This document shows, piece after piece, positions 43,015 to 54,069 of a stretch of DNA of 64,000 nucleotides; position 1 is the stretch's first letter, and every line of letters starts with the position of its first letter. The DNA is from Bactericera cockerelli (taxonomy: Eukaryota; Arthropoda; Insecta; Hemiptera; Triozidae): contig JAMCCL010000067.1 of assembly GCA_024516035.1 (NCBI GenBank), positions 50,472 through 114,471 on the forward strand. The letters are read 5' to 3'. A model generated the notes under the pieces. It did no database searches. It saw only the letters and a list, made by a program, of their open reading frames with translations, and had not been told where the DNA came from. A program made the translations under genes and the position numbers.

Positions 43015-43330
43015 GAGTCAAAAGTGTTCGTATCGGCAGGCAGACACTTTTTCACCTTTGAAAGCGGCGGGGTCGCCTAGGGTTGGCGATCAAAGTTAGC
43101 CGTAAAATATGTTCCAAATTTAAAGATGATATATATGTAAAAAAAGAACACAGTAGAACACTTCCCATTTCTAATATTAGAAATTTATCAGAAGTAAAAT
43201 ATTAGCTACTCCGATTATTAACTTTCTTCTATCTTGCTCTGTTCGACGGATATCTCGCCCGGAAGCGGTGACAGGCAGCTGGGGCCTTACGGTAGAAATA
43301 CAAAAAAGAACAGTTTTCTGGAATCAAAGT
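43015..43330. repeat. Diverged unit of the 272-bp family
   Basis: Recognisable blocks are 'cttgctctgttcgacggata', 'cgcccggaagcggtgacagg', 'ggggccttacggtag' and, on the other side, 'agacactttttcacc' and 'gcggcggggtcgcc'. A 'ttctaatattagaa' dyad lies between. Confidence 0.6.
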
Positions 43331-43436
43331 TGTCGACTCCAAAAAATTCCTCTTTTCCTATCTTATTTAATAAAAATCATAGAATAAATAAATGTGTATG
43401 TTTCTTTTAATAAATCCAAGTATTTTTCTTTTGCCG

Positions 43437-43640
43437 TAATGTTTTTGCCTTTTCCGCCACTGGTTGCTGCTCACATTAAAGTAACAACTAATTTTTCCTC
43501 ACGAGGTATGAGTCGACCCCGTAACAACCGTAATATTCATGAGACAGTCCAAAAATTCCGACTACTCTGGGATTCGAACCCAGGTCACCGTACGTGCAAG
43601 CCTAGCGCTGTACCCTCTCGACTAAGGTGGCTACAGATTC
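43437..43640 (-). repeat. tRNA-headed SINE family 1
   Basis: Minus strand: head 'gccaccttagtcgagagggt' and B-box GGTTCGAATCCC; body 'tcctcacgaggtatgagtcg' (plus sense) and 'ttccgccactggttgctgct', as in the copy at 39167. Confidence 0.72.
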
Positions 43641-44239
43641 TCCTATCTTTCACTATGGTTTGTTACCAACTATTGAATACTTAATACCTATAGATAGAAG
43701 AAAGGCTAGAGGGAGGAGTCCGTTACCCATCGAATTCATTTCTGATGAAATAAAAAGAAATCTTGCACAAATTACTTGGTCACTACTCGTGGAAAAAAGT
43801 GTCATTCAAAGATCCTACATCGTTGTTTAAGAAGTACCTAGAAAATTTCTCTTTTGATTTTATTGTCTTGGTGTCCTGTCGATTTGTTATAAGCCAACTA
43901 GGTGACAAAAAATCTTTGATTTTTTTTATAAACTTTTTTTTATTATGGTACCACCAACGTATCTGCCTCGAATATTAACGAAAACGAAAATATTTTTTGA
44001 GTAACATGTAGGGTAAAAAAAATCTGGTGTGAACATAAAAGATTGAAGTACCACGCTACATTGTGACGGTATAACCATTACCTTGTTAAAATGTACCTTT
44101 GTATTGACAATTTTACCCCCACATAAAATGAATATGCAACTACATAAGTACATTAGGTTTAAAACGACATTCGCCTATAACTATAAGTACATTTATGTAC
44201 AAATGAGGTATTTATAAGGTATATTTTAAAAATCATGCA
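43641..44239. other. Unclassified; no gene called
   Basis: Plus frames at 43627-43978 are open for 60-70 codons but in different frames and without motifs. Confidence 0.4.
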
Positions 44240-44345
44240 GCATTAGTAGTTGATGTGGTTACGGCGCGCCGTATCTGTAATGTAAAAAATCCAGCGCGTG
44301 GGGATCCGTGATTCGTGGATCGAATCCCACCCTATGCTTGGATTT
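44240..44345 (+). repeat. tRNA-like SINE fragment
   Basis: The B-box GTGGATCGAATCCCACCC forms a T-arm-like stem-loop. The A-box region ('ggttacggcgcgccgtatct') is weak. Confidence 0.45.
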
Positions 44346-44468
44346 TCCTCATTTATTTTTTTCTTAGATTTTATCCATTAGTGCAAAACTATAAAATACA
44401 GACAACCGTTCATTTGGTACCTAATACTTATAGATTTAATCCTATCAACCTTTATCGAAATAAAAGGC

Positions 44469-45150
44469 TATGTATGAGTTCGGTGCGGAAAATAAAAAAA
44501 TGTATGAGTTCGGTGCCGCCTAAAAAAGGTCATGTATGAATTCGGTGCCGCCTAAAAAAGGTCATGTATGAATTCGGTGCCCTGGTACTTGCCCTGATGA
44601 TCAGGTAATTATAGTATTTTTTTCCTTATAGGCCTTCAATTAATAAACCGAGGCATTGCCGTCATTGTATTTTACCTAACCCTACTATAAACCCAAGGCA
44701 TGGCCTTCATTGTATTTTACCTAACCCTACTATAAACCCAAGGCATGGCCTTCATTGTATTTTACCTAAGCCTACTATAAACCCAAGGCATGGCCGTCAT
44801 TGTATTTTACTTAACCCTACTATAAACCCAAGGCATGGCCTTCATTGTATTTTACCTAAACCTACTATAAACTCAAGGCATGGCCTTCATTGTATTTTAT
44901 CTAACCCTACTATAAACCCAAGGCATGGCCTTCAAGGAGGAAATGGACAGTCTTGCTGAATGTAACTATCTACAAAATAATCTACTAACTTAATAACAGC
45001 AGGATGAATGTTCACAAGCAACTAGTACATTATTAACAAAAAATCAATTTATAAGTCATTAAGACCGCACCGAACTCGTACATCACCTTTTTTAGGCGGC
45101 ACCGAATTCATACATGCGAAAAAGGTGCGGGTAATCTTCGCACTGAACTC
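44469..45150. repeat. Inverted 33-bp repeats enclosing a 45-bp tandem array
   Basis: At 44471-44582 the unit 'ggtcatgtatgaattcggtg' plus 'ccgcctaaaaaa' is repeated about three times. At 45067-45120 its reverse complement appears ('tttttaggcggcaccgaatt'). Between them lies the 45-bp tandem array. The arrangement resembles an element with subterminal inverted repeats; no target duplication was seen. Confidence 0.65.
44645..44936 (+). repeat. 45-bp tandem array containing GGCATGGCC
   Basis: About six and a half units, each with 'aacccaaggcatggccttca', 'ttgtattttacctaaccc' and 'tactata', at 45-base spacing. Inverted units of the same repeat lie at about 47625-47745 and a lone one near 51243-51290. 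Confidence 0.93.
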
Positions 45151-45244
45151 ACCTATTGCCAAATAAAATGACTCTCGGACTGATTTTAGACAAGTAGCCT
45201 GGCCCGCGTAACATTCCTACTCGTACCTACAACTGTAGACGAGT

Positions 45245-45445
45245 ATTTATTTATTTATTTATTTATTTATTGTTCAAGGGATACAGAATATGTACATAGA
45301 ACATGATTTGTGAAAGTAAGAGAAAAAAAAAATACAAGATATTAAGGAAGTACCTAGGTAAAAAAAAATACAAAGTACAAAAAAAAAAAAAAAAAAAAAA
45401 AAAACAACAGAAGTCTGTTGTTTTTTTTTTTTTTTTTCTGATCCG
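45245..45445. repeat. Simple-sequence cluster
   Basis: (ATTT)n at about 45245-45270, an A-run of about 25 at 45379-45403 and a T-run of about 18 at 45420-45437. The A-run and T-run flank 'caacagaagtctgttg' and could form a large hairpin. Confidence 0.85.
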
Positions 45446-45839
45446 TCTGAGTAGTCTGATCCAGGGATGATACCAGCAGTAGACAGCTAGACACTGAGGC
45501 ATCTAGAGACTACTCGCACTAGATTACCCCAGCTTGTCTGTACAAATTCAACTCTGAGATATTCCCTATTATTATTAATCTTTACGAAGCGACGGAGTTC
45601 ATCAGATGAGCCAAAATCTCATTAGAAAAGGTCATTTTACGTGCGAAGGGATCAAAAAAAATCCATCACTTGTCCATTTGAAAAAATATGATTCAGGTAT
45701 TTTTTCATTCAGTGTGGATCGCAAGTTAGTACCTTGTTTAAACTTGTAAAAAAACAATCCACAACGACCTCAAGATCCCATTTGTTATTGAAGAGATAAA
45801 AGACAGACCGCTCAACTATCAGAAATCAGACCTTTAACT

Positions 45840-46855
45840 CAAGAACATGATTTGAGATTATTCTGGGATCTAGAGACGCTAGGCATTAAAGATAATCCAG
45901 CAGTTACTGATGACGATATTGCCTTACAAAAATTTAAATCTTGTGATATTTTTCATGATGCTTCGCTAAATCTGCGCGCATGGTCGACTAACTGTAAGGG
46001 CGAAATTAATAGACAACATCAATCACTGAAGTCTGAACGTCAAAACGTCAATTTTCCCCATATTACACAATACGCAATCCGTGACTTAGCGCCACAGAGG
46101 TATTACAAAAACGTCTATTAATTCCACCCTAAGAGTCCTAAGTTCGATTCTCTTCCTGACGAAATAAAAAAGGAGGCTTTTTATTCCTTAGAAGAATTTT
46201 TGAGTTGTAGTTTGAGTGCTATGGTCCAGCTTACAATTTACTTAGTTTGTTACTTCTTAAGTTCTATTATGTCTTTTCCTTCCCCTGCCCCATTTCTGTA
46301 TATGTATTTGACTTGTGTAAACAAATTGTAAATTTGATGTACACCAATAAATAAATCTTATCTTAAAATAAAAAGTGTTCAACCCGTCCAAAATGTGTTG
46401 GGTATTCACTGGCATATGTATATGTCGAGTAGATACTGACTCTATTAGCTTGAAGCATATTAACAAGTTAATCCTGAGGCCAAAGTAACTAAACGAGAGT
46501 TCATTTTATGATCTTGGACACAAAACAAAGATTGGGACACAGTACTTACTGATAAAGACACTAGAATTTTCTTAGAGATAGTTGACGACTTACAAAAGAT
46601 TTCAACTTATGAACTACCCAGATTATTACGTAATATTACACTACACCTGACTCTAAAATTGAATTCCATGTCTTTTCTGACGCTTGCTTATATTGCTCTT
46701 ACGGGGCAACTGTTTACGTTCGTTGTATAAATGCCTCTGTGGCATAACTTGTGATATGATATTTTCAAAAATAATAGTGTCCCTAAAAATATAACTCTCC
46801 CGCGACTCGAACTGATGGGTGCGCTCATTGCACATCGCAGTTTATTATATTATGT
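45840..46855 (+). pseudogene. BEL/Pao-type LTR retrotransposon polyprotein remnant
   Basis: An 89-codon frame starting near 45846 has the BEL-type motif LFWDLETLGI followed by an acidic, Asp-rich linker, as in the segment before the reverse transcriptase of Pao elements. After an unrelated interval (about 46122-46450) separate short frames show DWDTVLTDKDTRIF, ISTYELPRLLR, HVFSDACLYCS (RNase H-like start) and LPRLELMGALIA, a sequence highly typical of BEL/Pao polyproteins. Frameshifts, stops and missing pieces are numerous and no LTRs were found. It is an old, inactive copy. Confidence 0.65.
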
Positions 46856-46906
46856 TATTAAATCGTTAAATCGCCCAATTCACGGTTTTTACTTATGGTC
46901 AGACTA

Positions 46907-47550
46907 GGGGGCTGTCGCCTGCTTTGCGGGCCGAGGCATGGCCGTAGTGTATTGAGGCATGACCGTAGTGTATAGAGGCATGGCCGTAGTGTATTGAGGC
47001 ATGACCGTAGTTTATTGAGGCATGACCGTAGTGTATTGAAGCATGACCGTACTGTATTGAGACGTGAACGTATTGTATTGAGGCATGGCCGTAGTGTATT
47101 GAGGCATGAACGTAGTGTATTGAGGCATGGCCGTAATGTATTGAGGCATGAACGTAGTGTATTGAGGCATGAACGTAGTGTATTGAGGCATGGCCGTAGT
47201 GTATTGAGGCATGAACGTAGTGTATTGAGGCATGGCCGTAGTGTATTGAGGCATGACCGTAGTGTATTGAGGCATGGCCGTAGTGTATTGAGGCATGAAC
47301 GTAGTGTATTGAGGCATGAACGTAGTGTATTGAGGCATGACCGATGACCGTAGTGTATTGAGGCATGGCCGTAGTGTATTGAGGCATGAACGTAGTGTAT
47401 TGAGGCATGAACGTAGTGTATTGAGGCATGGCCGTAGTGTATTGAGGCATGAACGTAGTGTATTGAGGCATGGCCGTAGTGTATTGAGGCATGACCGTAG
47501 TGTTTTGAACCATGGCCTTAGTGTATTGAGGCATGAACGTATTTTATATA
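46907..47550. repeat. 21-bp minisatellite with higher-order structure
   Basis: It begins inside an 'ACTAGC'-type head ('ggctgtcgcctgctttgcgg', 'ccgaggcatggccgta') and continues as about 29 units of GAGGCATGGCCGTAGTGTATT. Three variants differ at the core: GGCC (A), GAAC (B) and GACC (C). The order A-B-B-A-B-A-C occurs at 47122-47268 and again at 47362-47508, separated by A-B-B-C with a 9-base duplication at 47341. Because 21 is divisible by 3 several frames are open on both strands; they are not genes. Confidence 0.95.
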
Positions 47551-47624
47551 AGAATCATCTTTTTATATGGAAATCTTTAAAATGTCTAACTAATAAAAGG
47601 TATAGAACCTTGAGTATATAGTAG

Positions 47625-47750
47625 AGTTAGGTAAAATACATAGAAGGCCATGCCTCAGGAATATAGTAGGTTTAGGGATAATACATAGAAGGCAATGCCT
47701 CGGGTTCATAGTAGGGTTAGGTAAAATACATAGAAAGCCTATTAGGTATT
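47625..47750 (-). repeat. Inverted units of the 45-bp repeat
   Basis: Two to three units ('aaaatacatagaaggccatg', 'cctcaggaatatagtaggtt') that are reverse complements of the array at 44645-44936, diverged from it. Confidence 0.75.
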
Positions 47751-47924
47751 TCTATTATATAATTTATGCTAGGCCTAAACTATGTAGGTATAAACTCAGG
47801 TAAAAATGCAATCGACGGGAGAGAATTCGGTGTTGATAAAATCCTGAGCGGGAGTGAACTCCTGGTACCTACCTAACCAAATTTTTGGTCGGGAAATAAC
47901 TCGATGACGTCCCTTATCAAGACC

Positions 47925-48050
47925 TCACGAGGTATGAGTGTACCCTGGACATACATGGACAGAGAAAAAAAAAAACTGCCCTGATGGGGATCGAACCCAA
48001 GTCAGGCTGACTAGTACGCTACCCACTTAGCCAAGGGCACTACTTTGTCA
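47925..48050 (-). repeat. tRNA-headed SINE family 1, head region
   Basis: Plus sense 'cctcacgaggtatgagtgta', then 'gatggggatcgaacccaagt' (B-box complement) and 'gctacccacttagccaaggg' (A-box complement). Confidence 0.68.
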
Positions 48051-48189
48051 CAACATTTATTGAGTAGCATCGACATTACGAGAGCTAATTCATCATATTT
48101 TACCTCCATTCAACCATGATTGTTAAAAAACAATTTCGTAATGCCGCACCACAGGTCATTGCCCAATTCTACAACTACTACAATTTTCC

Positions 48190-48362
48190 TCGCGAGGGTA
48201 ATAGGGTCGTCATCAAGATCAAATATAAAGAGCGGAAAAACAGAACAACGTTAAGCCCAAATTGAAAAAATAGAGCTAAAAGATTTCGTCCCCGCCAGGA
48301 TTCGAACCCGCGCTGACTGGGTTTCATGTCGAGTATGCTACCAATAGACAAAGTTGTCTTCT
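48190..48362 (-). repeat. tRNA-headed SINE, head region
   Basis: Minus strand B-box GGTTCGAATCC in 'gccaggattcgaacccgcgc' and an A-box-like 'ttgtctattggtagcatac'. The plus-sense 'ttttcctcgcgagggtaata' matches the family 1 body. Confidence 0.62.
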
Positions 48363-48403
48363 AAAAACGAGGACAGAGAATGATCTAACTAAATTGATAC
48401 TTG

Positions 48404-48588
48404 GAATGACCATTCAAATTCTAATTCTCGTGACGCTGGCTTTTCCCGGCCCCACTCAGGCTGGGTGAGGTCAATGTGAGTAGCAGGTTTGTGAGTTTCC
48501 TGCGAATGGAGGGTAAAACCCCCGTCGTGATATGACCATGGCAGTTGAAAGCGACGTTAAACCCCACTTAAAAAAAAAAAAAAAAAAA
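48404..48588 (+). repeat. 5S-derived SINE, 5'-truncated, with poly(A)
   Basis: It starts within the element at 'ggaatgaccattcaaattct', then 'ctcgtgacgctggcttttcc', 'ggctgggtgaggtcaatgtg', 'gtttgtgagtttcctgcgaa', 'gggtaaaacccccgtcgtga', 'gcgacgttaaaccccactt' and an A-run of about 20. It lacks the 5S head, as expected of a 5'-truncated retroposed copy. Confidence 0.85.
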
Positions 48589-48960
48589 ATACTTGGAAAC
48601 TTAAACATTAAAGTTTTGCAAAGAGAGAGCGAGGTCATCTTGAAAAATACATACTGGTCAAGATCTGACCACTGTGCTAAGGATTCGAAGGTACCTACTC
48701 GCCAAAGAGAATGAAAAGGCCACCAGGTGCCACCCAGTGGACCGGATGAAGGAATAAAACCAATAAATTAGGTATCTGCTCATCAAGATCTTTCATTTGA
48801 TACCACTTAAGAATAGTTTTATCCTTCAATTCCCGATTTGGGCTCCCAAAACCCGAGGCCGCCCAAATGGGCCGCCCGATTATAATTTAGAATTTTTTTT
48901 GGTCTGGGCTCATCTTCATTATATCTTGATCACTTTAGACAACTCACTTAATCTTCAATG

Positions 48961-50140
48961 CAGCCAGCGTCGATGGCATGTTGAATACACCGGTTCCCTT
49001 CAGAACACCGAAGTTAAGCGACATCCAGCGAGGTTAAGACTTGGATGGGTGACCATTCAAATTCTAATTCTCGTGACGCTGGCTTTTCCCGGCCCCACTC
49101 AGGCTGGGTGAGGTCAATAAGTGTATTTTCTGTACTTAATCTCCCCCAATCTCGATCTGTAGAGATCAGAACGCCTCGACGCGCTCTAGCGATATAATCA
49201 GAGAAACTTAAATTAAGGGCTAGCTTCTCACAGTGAAATGTAAATAAAGATTACTGATAAGGATTGATAAGAATATTTCATAGAATTGGAAATTTGAACT
49301 ATATGAATACCTTATTATGACTATTTAGATTTCTGCGAGAGTTTCATTACCTACTTTTTCTCAAATTTTGATGTAAATCAAGTTACTATTCCATAGACTG
49401 TTCAGAAAATTTGGTGCATTCAACAAACAGCAGAGTTAACGATCACTGCAGCTTAAACCAGTGCTCTTTTGTAAATTGAAAACTGCCTTGATTTTTTTCA
49501 TGAGAATTTCTCAGACATGATTGTCCTTATACTACACAGCGTCTTGCTTTCCAGATGTAGAACAAATGTACACTTGAGATTTATAAAGGTAATGCGAAAG
49601 GGAAACTCGAGCTAGCATTCTGTACATTATGCATTCATTTTCGGCGAAATATGTAAATTGAGGATGTTAATAAAAGGTACTTTCATTATCAACAATGAAC
49701 TTTCATACCTGTACAATTCCTAATCTTAAATCTGGCTCAAAATTCAAACTAGAACCTAATACCTAAACTGGTTTAAAGTAACCTAGTCATCGATAGAAAA
49801 TCAAAAAAGTTTATTCAATGTAAATTTATGAAAACATAAACAAATAATAAAGATCTGCTGAAGGTCAACCTCAAAGTCAAATTGATTTCAAAATGGCGAT
49901 TCTCAATCTGACGAAAACGTCGGGTTAAGATTGGAGGAGAAATAAGAACAAGCCGTGAGGAGAAATCCTTAATCTGTGATCAGCTGATGCGAGATTGGGG
50001 GAGATTAAGTACAGAAAATACACTTAATGTGAGTAGCAGGTTTGTGAGTTTCCTGCGAATGGAGGGTAAAACCCCCGTCGTGATATGACCATGGCAGTTG
50101 AAAGCGACGTTAAACCCCAATTAAAAAAAAAAAAAAAAAT
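48961..50140 (+). repeat. 5S-derived SINE with intact 5S head, split by a DNA element
   Basis: 48961-49054 closely follows 5S rRNA ('gatggcatgttgaatacacc', 'aacaccgaagttaagcgaca', 'ggttaagacttggatgggtg'). The body follows to 49118 and resumes at 50026 ('gtgagtagcaggtttgtgag' ... 'gacgttaaaccccaatt') with an A-run at about 50124-50139. Without the inserted element the SINE is about 270 bp. The 5S part lacks the proper 3' end, so this is not a 5S gene. Confidence 0.9.
49119..50025. mobile_element. 907-bp TIR DNA element inserted in the SINE
   Basis: Inverted ends of about 36 bases beginning AAGTGTATTTTCTGTACTTA and continuing through 'atctcccccaatctcg'. The 3-base AAT occurs on both sides (49116-49118, 50026-50028) and only once in the uninterrupted SINE copy at 48404, so boundaries and target duplication are firm. 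No transposase. A 3-base A/T duplication resembles PIF/Harbinger or ISL2EU-like elements; the superfamily is not settled. A solo end is at 13438. Confidence 0.88.
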
Positions 50141-51470
50141 CTTCAATGCCAGGACACTAAGTCGGGTCTCAAAGGATCCGTATGAAAAAGAAAAAAAGAA
50201 CAGAATTTTTTTTTTTTATGAATCTTTCATGTCTTTCACGATTGATGGGGGATCTCGAAAATAGGGTTCCCGTTGGCCTAGGAAGTCAAACAAAAAGTCA
50301 AATCAACTTATTTTTCAACGTAGAGTCCATTTCTGCAATAAAAATCACAATTTTTGAAATTCATGTTGCACTTTTCGCTGGCTGAAAGAACATGAAATGC
50401 ATGGGAACTATGTTTTCCGTAACCTTACACTCTGCCGGTCTGTCTCTTTCTTTGTATAGGCGTTCTTCACACCTCGGCCGAGGTGTTTGATATCTTCAAT
50501 ATTCACGAATGGATCGAAGGCCATATACTTCTCTGCCTTTAGGAAGTTTTCCTAAAGGCATTCACAACCATTTTCATACCAGTCTATAAAAGTCTACCAA
50601 AACCTACCAAGTGGACTATTCTTACGATCTAAATTATCAATAAAACGTCCCAACTATATTATTACGAATAAACAATTTCTGTGTATGTATTTCACGACAC
50701 TTCTTACCTTCCGTCACTTCCATATATTGTTTCATAGCACCCAAACCTATTTCAGACAATATTTATGTCTTTTAATTGTGTGGGGCGCACTTAAACCTCA
50801 GCCAATGTGTTTGATAGAACAATGATTAGGTAGGTTTCAAATAAATATAACCAAATTGTGGTTATTTCTTGTGGTTATTTCAAAATGATGGGTTTAAAGG
50901 AACCATAAAAAAGTCAGCCGTAAAATTTATTTCATTTAATACCTAAATGATAGAAATTTTACCTAGTTTCGGTCAAAAATGTTTCGACACAAGCTTGCGT
51001 CAGAGTATTGCAGGTATATCTCATATAGTATGGATCAAGTTCAAATCCCTAGGACTAGATCGATGTTATAACATTTATTTTTTGCATGCGTTATTGAGTA
51101 AGACGTATGCTAAATATTAGTGTCATACAGTAGGACTAGGAAATATACACGGCCATAAGGTTAGAAAAACACATACTTCGCAATGTCTCAGGTATGGAGC
51201 AGGACTATTAAAAACAGAATTAAGGCCACGTGTGTAAAGTACGAAGGGGAAATACATAGAAGGCCGTACCTCGGGTATCAAGTAGGGTAAGACGGTGGGT
51301 GCGGGTGTTTGAAACACCAAGGCATCAAACGTTAACATTTTAGGTGTCTCGGTATTTTTTATGAAAATAGGAATATAAACAAAAGTATAAAATTTCAAAA
51401 TTGCCTCGTGTATACAATGTGAACCAATCACGAGGAACTAATGTGTCCATAATTGGTCGGGAATAGTCAC
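50141..51470. other. No gene seen
   Basis: AT-rich with two minor repeat pieces: a 45-bp-repeat-like segment near 51243-51290 ('aatacatagaaggccgtacc') and, at 51395-51455, a match to the 3' end of the element at 1546-2158. Confidence 0.5.
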
Positions 51471-51534
51471 CAGAACGTCAAGAGATGGTTGATATCGAAA
51501 CCACCAATTTCCTTATTGTGAGAATGGACATTCT

Positions 51535-51820
51535 GCTAGCTATTCCCGACTCTATTATGCTGGGTATCCCTATCGTGATAATAATAATAATACTCTTTTG
51601 TGGAAGCTAATCACGGGTTAGCTAAAAAGCTAACCAGGCGAGGTTAATGCTCACAGCATTTTCTACCACCTAACCTCAGAGCCTTATTATTATGTGGTCA
51701 CAAACTCAAATGAGGAAAAATTCATACACTGGGTGGGATTCGATCCAACGGATCCCTAAGCAACCTGGATTACTAGACCAGCACGTTAACCACTTGACTA
51801 CTAGCGGACGATTGACAATT
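51535..51820 (-). repeat. tRNA-headed SINE with ATA tail
   Basis: Minus strand: A-box-like 'tagtagtcaagtggttaacg' and the B-box match GGATCGAATCCCACC at about 51733-51747. The body includes 'tgaccacataataataagg', as in the copies at 14567 and 59766. A TAA/ATA run lies at about 51580-51592. Confidence 0.6.
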
Positions 51821-52435
51821 ATTCACTTGTGGATAAGTCAAAAGTTCGTAATGGACATTATTAACTACTGTCTATTATAATGCAGTAAGTAAGGTCAGTG
51901 TAAACACCGCGTTTAAATTATGCAACTGGTTTTAATCCGAATTTCGGTTATTCTCAAGAAGAAATTCACAGTTCTTATCTAACATAGAAACTAGAAACCA
52001 GTTTGAGTTTTAACTTCAAGGGTATCTGTGTTCTCATTACCTATTGCTAACAAAGGTCTACAAGATTATGATGTGTTGAAAATTCCGGTTTTGGTTCAAT
52101 GGACTAGAGTCCTTTCTGTTTTGTTTTAGTTATATTCCATTTATTTTCGGTTCTCCAAGTGGGTCACATACTCTGTAGACCTACATTAGGTGAAATTATT
52201 ATTTTTCTCTTTCTGGAAATTCGGGGTTGTGGAGATAGTATTTTTTTGTAGATGTGCAACATTTCTCGTGCACGATTATGATGCTAAGACTTCTCGCACT
52301 TTAATAATGGGACTGGGTTCAGTAGATAGTGTACACTAAACTCATCTGGGATAATCAGAAATATCAGTACGAATAATAATTTTCACATTTAGCAGTGGTT
52401 TTACCCAGGCCATAATTAATGTGTTTCAGTATGTT
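51821..52435. other. No gene seen
   Basis: AT-rich, without recognisable features. Confidence 0.5.
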
Positions 52436-52625
52436 AATATTGACTATAGGGAATTCCCGACTCTGCTAGGGCTGGGTGAGTACGATCGGGAGTGACAACT
52501 TTCATTCTGCCTAAGTAGGGTATCACAACGGAACACCCTATATCCTAGACCCAAGTGCGCGAACACAACGAAGCCCTAGGGTAGCCCCGGTACCCGGTAC
52601 GACATAGAATAATAATCCTATACCA
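52436..52625 (+). repeat. SINE-body-like fragment
   Basis: 'attcccgactctgctagggc' and 'tgggtgag' resemble the 3' segment seen near 51540 ('attcccgactctattatgct'). The sequence then has a run of GC-rich bases and ends in 'aataataatcc'. The family is uncertain. Confidence 0.4.
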
Positions 52626-52689
52626 TGTTATTAAAATACTCGTATGTAAGCGGCCTCAGCGATGTATTGAAATTCGTCCATATCAAGTT

Positions 52690-52790
52690 GTAGGTACCAG
52701 ACTATTTATTGCTAGTTGAAAGCTAGCAAACTTTTCAACCCCAAACCAAATGGTTGTAGGTTTGATTCCTACTGTGGCAGCATATTGTAT
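52690..52790 (+). repeat. tRNA-like fragment
   Basis: 'gtaggtttgattcctactg' forms a T-arm stem-loop with a B-box GGTTTGATTCC. An upstream A-box is not convincing. Confidence 0.4.
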
Positions 52791-52869
52791 TTAATTTGAT
52801 TATGCTTTTGGATAATTATTCTTTATTAGGTATCTTATGTATTCAACAGACCATACTTAAGCCTAAAGC

Positions 52870-53290
52870 CGTATGCAACCCAGTTCAAAGGTGGAAAAGT
52901 GTCAGCCCGCCGAGACGAACACTTTTGATTCCAGGATTATTATTTTTGTATCTCCTAACGAAAGACCCCATCTACCTGGCGCCGCTTTCGGGCGGTATAC
53001 GCGCCGAACGGAGCAAGATAGAAATAAACCAATAGTTGGCAAATTACTTTAAATTATTTGTAGAATACGAATCAAATGTTAATTTTAAAATTCTTTTAAA
53101 CATAATTTTCGGCAACGGCACCCCCGCCCTCCCGGGGGTGCCGTTCAAAGGTAAAAAAAGTGTAAGCCCGCCGAGACAAACACTTTTGATTCCCGGTAAA
53201 GTTTTGTAACTCCTACCGTAAGGCCGAAACTGCCTGGCGCCGCTTTCGGGCGGAACACCCGCTAAACAAAGCTATATGAAACACCAATAA
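52870..53290. repeat. Two reverse-oriented units of the 272-bp family
   Basis: 52870-53060 and 53105-53290 each contain 'gtgt.agcccgccgagac', 'aacacttttgattcc' and 'tggcgccgctttcgggcgg'. Between them 'cggcacccccgccctcccgg' plus 'gggtgccg' makes a strong GC hairpin at about 53115-53143. Confidence 0.78.
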
Positions 53291-53880
53291 TTAATAGTGT
53301 AGAGGGTTGTGAGTTGGAATAAAATGACTATGTCCAGCCAGGTCAAAAAGTTTAGATATAGATATAGATTTTACATTTCGATTTTTTAATTTTAGTACCG
53401 CAGTAATTTTAAGTTATTAGAGTGTACGTCATTACAGTGGGGAGAGAGAACGTAAAAATATTTATTAAAAATACTTTACAACTGGTGCCACATGGGCACT
53501 TGCCTAAATGACACTGTATACATTTTTTTTTTTTCTTTCTTTCTTTTTTTTTTTTTTTTTTTTTTTTTAATTTTGTTTTGCCTTGTTCATGTATATATTT
53601 GTCCATTTTTATATTCCTGTGGCGCCTATCCCAAACGGATTTTATCCACCATTTAATTTATTCATGCTTATTTTTCTTTGAATCCTGCATTTTGTTGCAC
53701 CTAAATTTTCAAAAGGCGGCGCGTGAGTTTTAACTTTCTTTTTCTTCTTCTTATGTTGTTTTATACAGGTGGTTGTTTATTATAGAAAGATGTAAAAGTG
53801 AGAAGTTCTATACATTTTTAAACAAACATGAAAAATAGTACAGCATTTAATATAGCACGGCGCACGCTACAGTTGGAGGA
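53291..53880. other. Noncoding with a T-rich tract
   Basis: A T-rich tract with C interruptions lies at 53522-53570. A gene is not recognised. Confidence 0.5.
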
Positions 53881-53884
53881 GTCT

Positions 53885-54060
53885 TTTAAATTTTTCGTAG
53901 AATACGAATCGAAAATCAATTTTAAATTTCGAACACATTTTTCGGACATCTTTGATCGCCGCCCCTGAGCGGGCCCGCCTGGCGGTGCCTTTCAGAGGTG
54001 GAAAGAAATCAGCCTAGCGAGCGCTACATGATTGATTCTCGAGTCGAAATAAGTATCTCG
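53885..54060. repeat. Partial unit of the 272-bp family
   Basis: 'ttttcggacatctttgatcg', 'ccgcccctgagcggg' and 'agaggtggaaag' correspond to the family's 'ggggcggcaatcacagttgg' end in reverse orientation. About two thirds of a unit is present. Confidence 0.55.
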
Positions 54061-54069
54061 CAAGATCAA

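Noticed and set aside
43394..44153. Cluster of 60-96-codon open frames
   Set aside because: The first overlaps a SINE; the others are in different frames without motifs.
46899..47621. Open frames of 94-211 codons on both strands
   Set aside because: Artefact of a 21-bp minisatellite without stop codons in several frames; no start context or domain.
48961..49054. 5S rRNA gene
   Set aside because: The 5S similarity stops before the 3' end and is fused to a SINE body with poly(A).
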